A stretch of DNA of 7,725 nucleotides from JBCBSS01 sp039819065 (GTDB taxonomy: Bacteria > Bacteroidota > Bacteroidia > Cytophagales > Cyclobacteriaceae): contig JBCBSS010000222.1 of assembly GCA_039819065.1 (NCBI GenBank), positions 1 through 7,725 of the forward strand, written 5' to 3'. The position numbers were made by a program, and so were the translations under genes. Each line of letters begins with the position of its first letter. The stretch's first letter is position 1. Under the pieces are notes generated by a model that was not told the DNA's origin, did not search any database, and worked only from the letters and a program-made list of their open reading frames with translations. Shown in pieces: positions 6,130 through 7,725 of the stretch.

Positions 6130-6762
6130 ATGAACAAGAACTGCTCACTCCTGCTAATCTTTGCATTCGCACTGAACGTTGGTGCTGCTCAAAAAAAGGA
6201 GGAACAACTAGTCCGAAAAAGTTTCGAAAACTACAAATCTGCCATTCTAAATGATAAGGGTGAAGAAGCGGTTAAATACGTGGATAGTAGGACTTTAAGA
6301 TATTACTCCGACATACTTATTAAAACTAAAGGCGCTGATTCGATAGCATTGAATAACCTCGGTTTGATGGATAAATTGATGGTATTTTCGATTAGGCATC
6401 GAGCGACCAAAAGCGAAATCCTTTCATTTGATGGAGAGGGGCTTCTGATATATGCTATACAAAAAGGGATGGTTGGAAAAAACAGTGTCGCGAATAATGC
6501 CGTTGGAGATGTAGAAATAGACGGAACTTTCGCAAAAGGGCAGTTGATTGCCAATGGACAAAAAGCACCATTCTATTTCCATTTTTACAAAGAAGATGAG
6601 GTATGGAAAATTGATCTAACGTCTATTTTTCCCATAGGAACGGCAGCATTTAGAAGGGTACAAGAAGAAAGTGGACTTAATGAAAATGAATATTTATTCT
6701 CTCTCCTTGGCATGCTGACAGGTAGAAAGCCCGGTAGTGAGATTTGGATGAAAATAGAATAA
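6130..6762 (+). CDS. secreted protein of unknown function
   Basis: This 210-residue protein starts MNKNCSLLLIFAFALNVGAA|Q, a cleavable signal peptide of 20 residues, so the mature protein is periplasmic or secreted. A long helix follows (EEQLVRKSFENYKSAILNDKGEEAVKYVD, 24-52), then a mixed region and paired strands with VGDVEIDGTFAKGQLIANGQKAPFYFHFYKEDEVWKIDLTS (about 125-165). Helix-first followed by curved strands ending in VWKIDL is the order seen in NTF2-like or DUF4878-type accessory domains, which usually lack catalysis. This is a fold impression only. The A-rich leader without a Shine-Dalgarno sequence is typical for the phylum. It lies in the presumed cassette position after copy 2, but no third copy of the repeat follows it, only a 5-bp stem ACCAG/CTGGT at 6769-6791. 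Confidence 0.75.
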   Translation: MNKNCSLLLIFAFALNVGAAQKKEEQLVRKSFENYKSAILNDKGEEAVKYVDSRTLRYYSDILIKTKGADSIALNNLGLMDKLMVFSIRHRATKSEILSFDGEGLLIYAIQKGMVGKNSVANNAVGDVEIDGTFAKGQLIANGQKAPFYFHFYKEDEVWKIDLTSIFPIGTAAFRRVQEESGLNENEYLFSLLGMLTGRKPGSEIWMKIE

Positions 6763-6814
6763 ACCATAACCAGGCATTAGGCTAAACTGGTACACAGGCT
6801 TGGCGAAATAATAA

Positions 6815-7297
6815 ATGAGAGATATGAAAAGAAGTTCTGTTTTAATGCTTTCAGGGATAGTGATCATGTTTTTTTCATGTCAATCCGGTTTAGACAAAAA
6901 AGAGCTAATTGGAAAATGGAGAGTAACGGATATGCAAGTGGATATACCGAATGTACCCGATCAGCTCATTGAAGATGCCAGGACCCTATCCCTTTCCACC
7001 ATTTATGATTTCAATGCTGATATGACCTTTCAGATGACAATCGCGAAGAATGAGATAGAAAATGGTAGGAAGCAAATGGGAGAGATTAAAATCAATAAGC
7101 AGCTTCTAACACTGGTGACTGATACTGTTTTCTTACGAAACAGAGATGACGAATGGGTCAATATCGACAAAAAAAGAGGCGCTGATTTTTTCGATCCGAT
7201 ACCTCTGACCCTTGAGAAAAAATCTGCAGATCAAATGACCCTTTCTGAAAAAGAAGGTAGTGGAAAGATCTATTATACCCTTAATAGGATAGAATAG
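6815..7297 (+). CDS. lipocalin-like lipoprotein
   Basis: This 160-residue protein has a lipoprotein signal: a hydrophobic run (VLMLSGIVIMFF) followed by SC, making C22 the lipidated residue if translation starts at 6815. A start at 6824 (MKRSSVL) is equally good. The mature part begins LDKKELIGKWRVTDM, the G-x-W opening of lipocalin-like domains. It is followed by YDFNADMTFQM (64-74), the usual second-strand pattern of Bacteroidota lipocalin-like (Lipocalin_4/DUF4923-type) lipoproteins, and then by alternating strands to IYYTLNRIE. Such proteins are taken to be outer-membrane or periplasmic-face lipoproteins; their ligands are unknown. The gap of 52 nt from the previous gene could allow co-transcription. 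Confidence 0.75.
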   Translation: MRDMKRSSVLMLSGIVIMFFSCQSGLDKKELIGKWRVTDMQVDIPNVPDQLIEDARTLSLSTIYDFNADMTFQMTIAKNEIENGRKQMGEIKINKQLLTLVTDTVFLRNRDDEWVNIDKKRGADFFDPIPLTLEKKSADQMTLSEKEGSGKIYYTLNRIE

Positions 7298-7637
7298 AAG
7301 CATGCTGCCACAGAAACAGGTTTAAGAATCGATATAGCCTCATAGTAGGAGTAAGGATATACTTCTAACTGCCTTAAAACTCAGTCTCCAAAAAGCCTCC
7401 CATCGCACCATATACACTGATCAATTTTTGCTACAGCCTTTTTCAGTATTTTCTCAGTAGCATCATACACCTTATTGTTTACCTTTTAAGTGAAAAGGCT
7501 ACTATAGTATGGATAGAAGCGTTCAGTTCACAACCAGAAGGAAATAAATGGTAAAGCACTGGGGTAGAACACCTGGATCAGAGCTTCCGGGGCAAAGCCC
7601 CGAAGAATTAAACCACAACCTTCTCTTCTGCCGAAGC
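7298..7637. other. gene-free 3' stretch with several small palindromes
   Basis: I see no supported gene here. A minus-strand stretch at 7381-7485 is open for 34 codons and ends at a TGA (7381-7383), with the protein-like string AKIDQCIWCDGRLFGD, but it has no good start and no relative I know. CCTTTT (7482-7487) pairs with AAAAGG (7493-7498), and TACTATAGTA (7500-7509) is a perfect 10-bp palindrome just after it. The GC-rich hairpin at 7584 is listed separately. Confidence 0.4.
7584..7605. terminator. GC-rich hairpin, possible terminator
   Basis: CTTCCGGGGC (7584-7593) pairs with GCCCCGAAG (7597-7605) around an AAA loop, with one bulged C. It is one of the most GC-rich short stretches in the window. 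Neither side has a T run, so an intrinsic terminator is only one option. It lies 287 nt beyond the last stop codon. Confidence 0.4.
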
Positions 7638-7725
7638 TTTAGGTTAGGCAGATTAAATACTATTCTCATTTCTTCTTGTATAGCAATCAAAAAGATGCCA
7701 TTGTGTTTAATCTGCCTAACCTAAA
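7638..7725. repeat. 20-bp perfect inverted repeat at the window edge
   Basis: The left arm, 7638-7657 (starting TTTAGGTTAGGC), is the exact reverse complement of the right arm, 7706-7725 (ending GCCTAACCTAAA). Three more positions inside each arm also pair, one of them a wobble, giving 23 pairs around a 42-nt A+T-rich interior with no gene. The arms could be the ends of a tiny inverted-repeat element (MITE-like), a large hairpin, or part of a longer palindrome cut by the window edge. Confidence 0.7.

Noticed and set aside
7381..7485. Minus-strand 34-codon open stretch ending AKIDQCIWCDGRLFGD
   Set aside because: It has no good start codon, a stop directly upstream, and no family I recognise; kept only as a note in the intergenic entry.
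7638..7725. Terminal inverted repeat as an attC site
   Set aside because: GTTAGGC comes before GCCTAAC on both strands, the reverse of the order in an attC site, and no inner L boxes are visible.

Overview
The window looks like chromosomal accessory DNA from a member of the Bacteroidota, most likely a Cytophagales-type marine or soil bacterium. The evidence is A+T-rich sequence, A-rich leaders with little Shine-Dalgarno signal, signal peptides ending in A|Q, a Cys lipoprotein signal, and protein types familiar from that phylum: a DinB-fold hydrolase, a 4-TM class III cyclase and an Imm26-like protein. The organism assignment is inference; there is no rRNA or marker gene.

Layout, left to right, with every confident gene on the + strand: the 3' end of an unidentified gene (3-206); a secreted unknown (341-1156); about 550 bp without a confident gene, holding a possible decayed minus-strand gene (1486-1677); a DinB-family protein (1712-2254) followed by a strong hairpin (2281-2327); a two-TM membrane unknown (2354-3022); a membrane adenylate/guanylate cyclase (3235-4353); an Imm26-like protein (4408-5106); a membrane-anchored protein with a calcium-type DxDGDG motif (5258-5944); a secreted unknown (6130-6762); a lipocalin-like lipoprotein (6815-7297); and a 3' tail without a confident gene, ending in a 20-bp perfect inverted repeat (7638-7657 / 7706-7725) at the window edge.

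The main discovery candidate is a pair of roughly 145-bp direct repeats, about 90% identical by hand alignment, at 5100-5241 and 5961-6107. They flank the single gene 5258-5944. Homology stops at CGTT on the right and starts just inside an AAC on the left. The two ends of each copy pair with one another around a single bulged A, and differences between copies tend to preserve pairing, including one G-C to A-T double change. The upstream gene's stop codon lies inside copy 1, and copy 2 begins 5 nt after its gene's stop. This is the architecture of integron attC sites, so 5240-6105 reads as an 866-bp gene cassette. Weaker attC-like traces are a GCTTAAC box after the first gene stop (211-217) and a shared GTTAGCGRTAAT motif shortly before two other genes (3191, 4384). 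The working model is a same-strand array of small unrelated cassettes without a visible integrase (a CALIN-like array). The attC assignment is inference, because the outer boxes match the consensus only in part.

The genes do not form an obvious pathway. They look like independently acquired single-gene units, several of them cell-envelope proteins, plus one signalling enzyme and one possible immunity protein.
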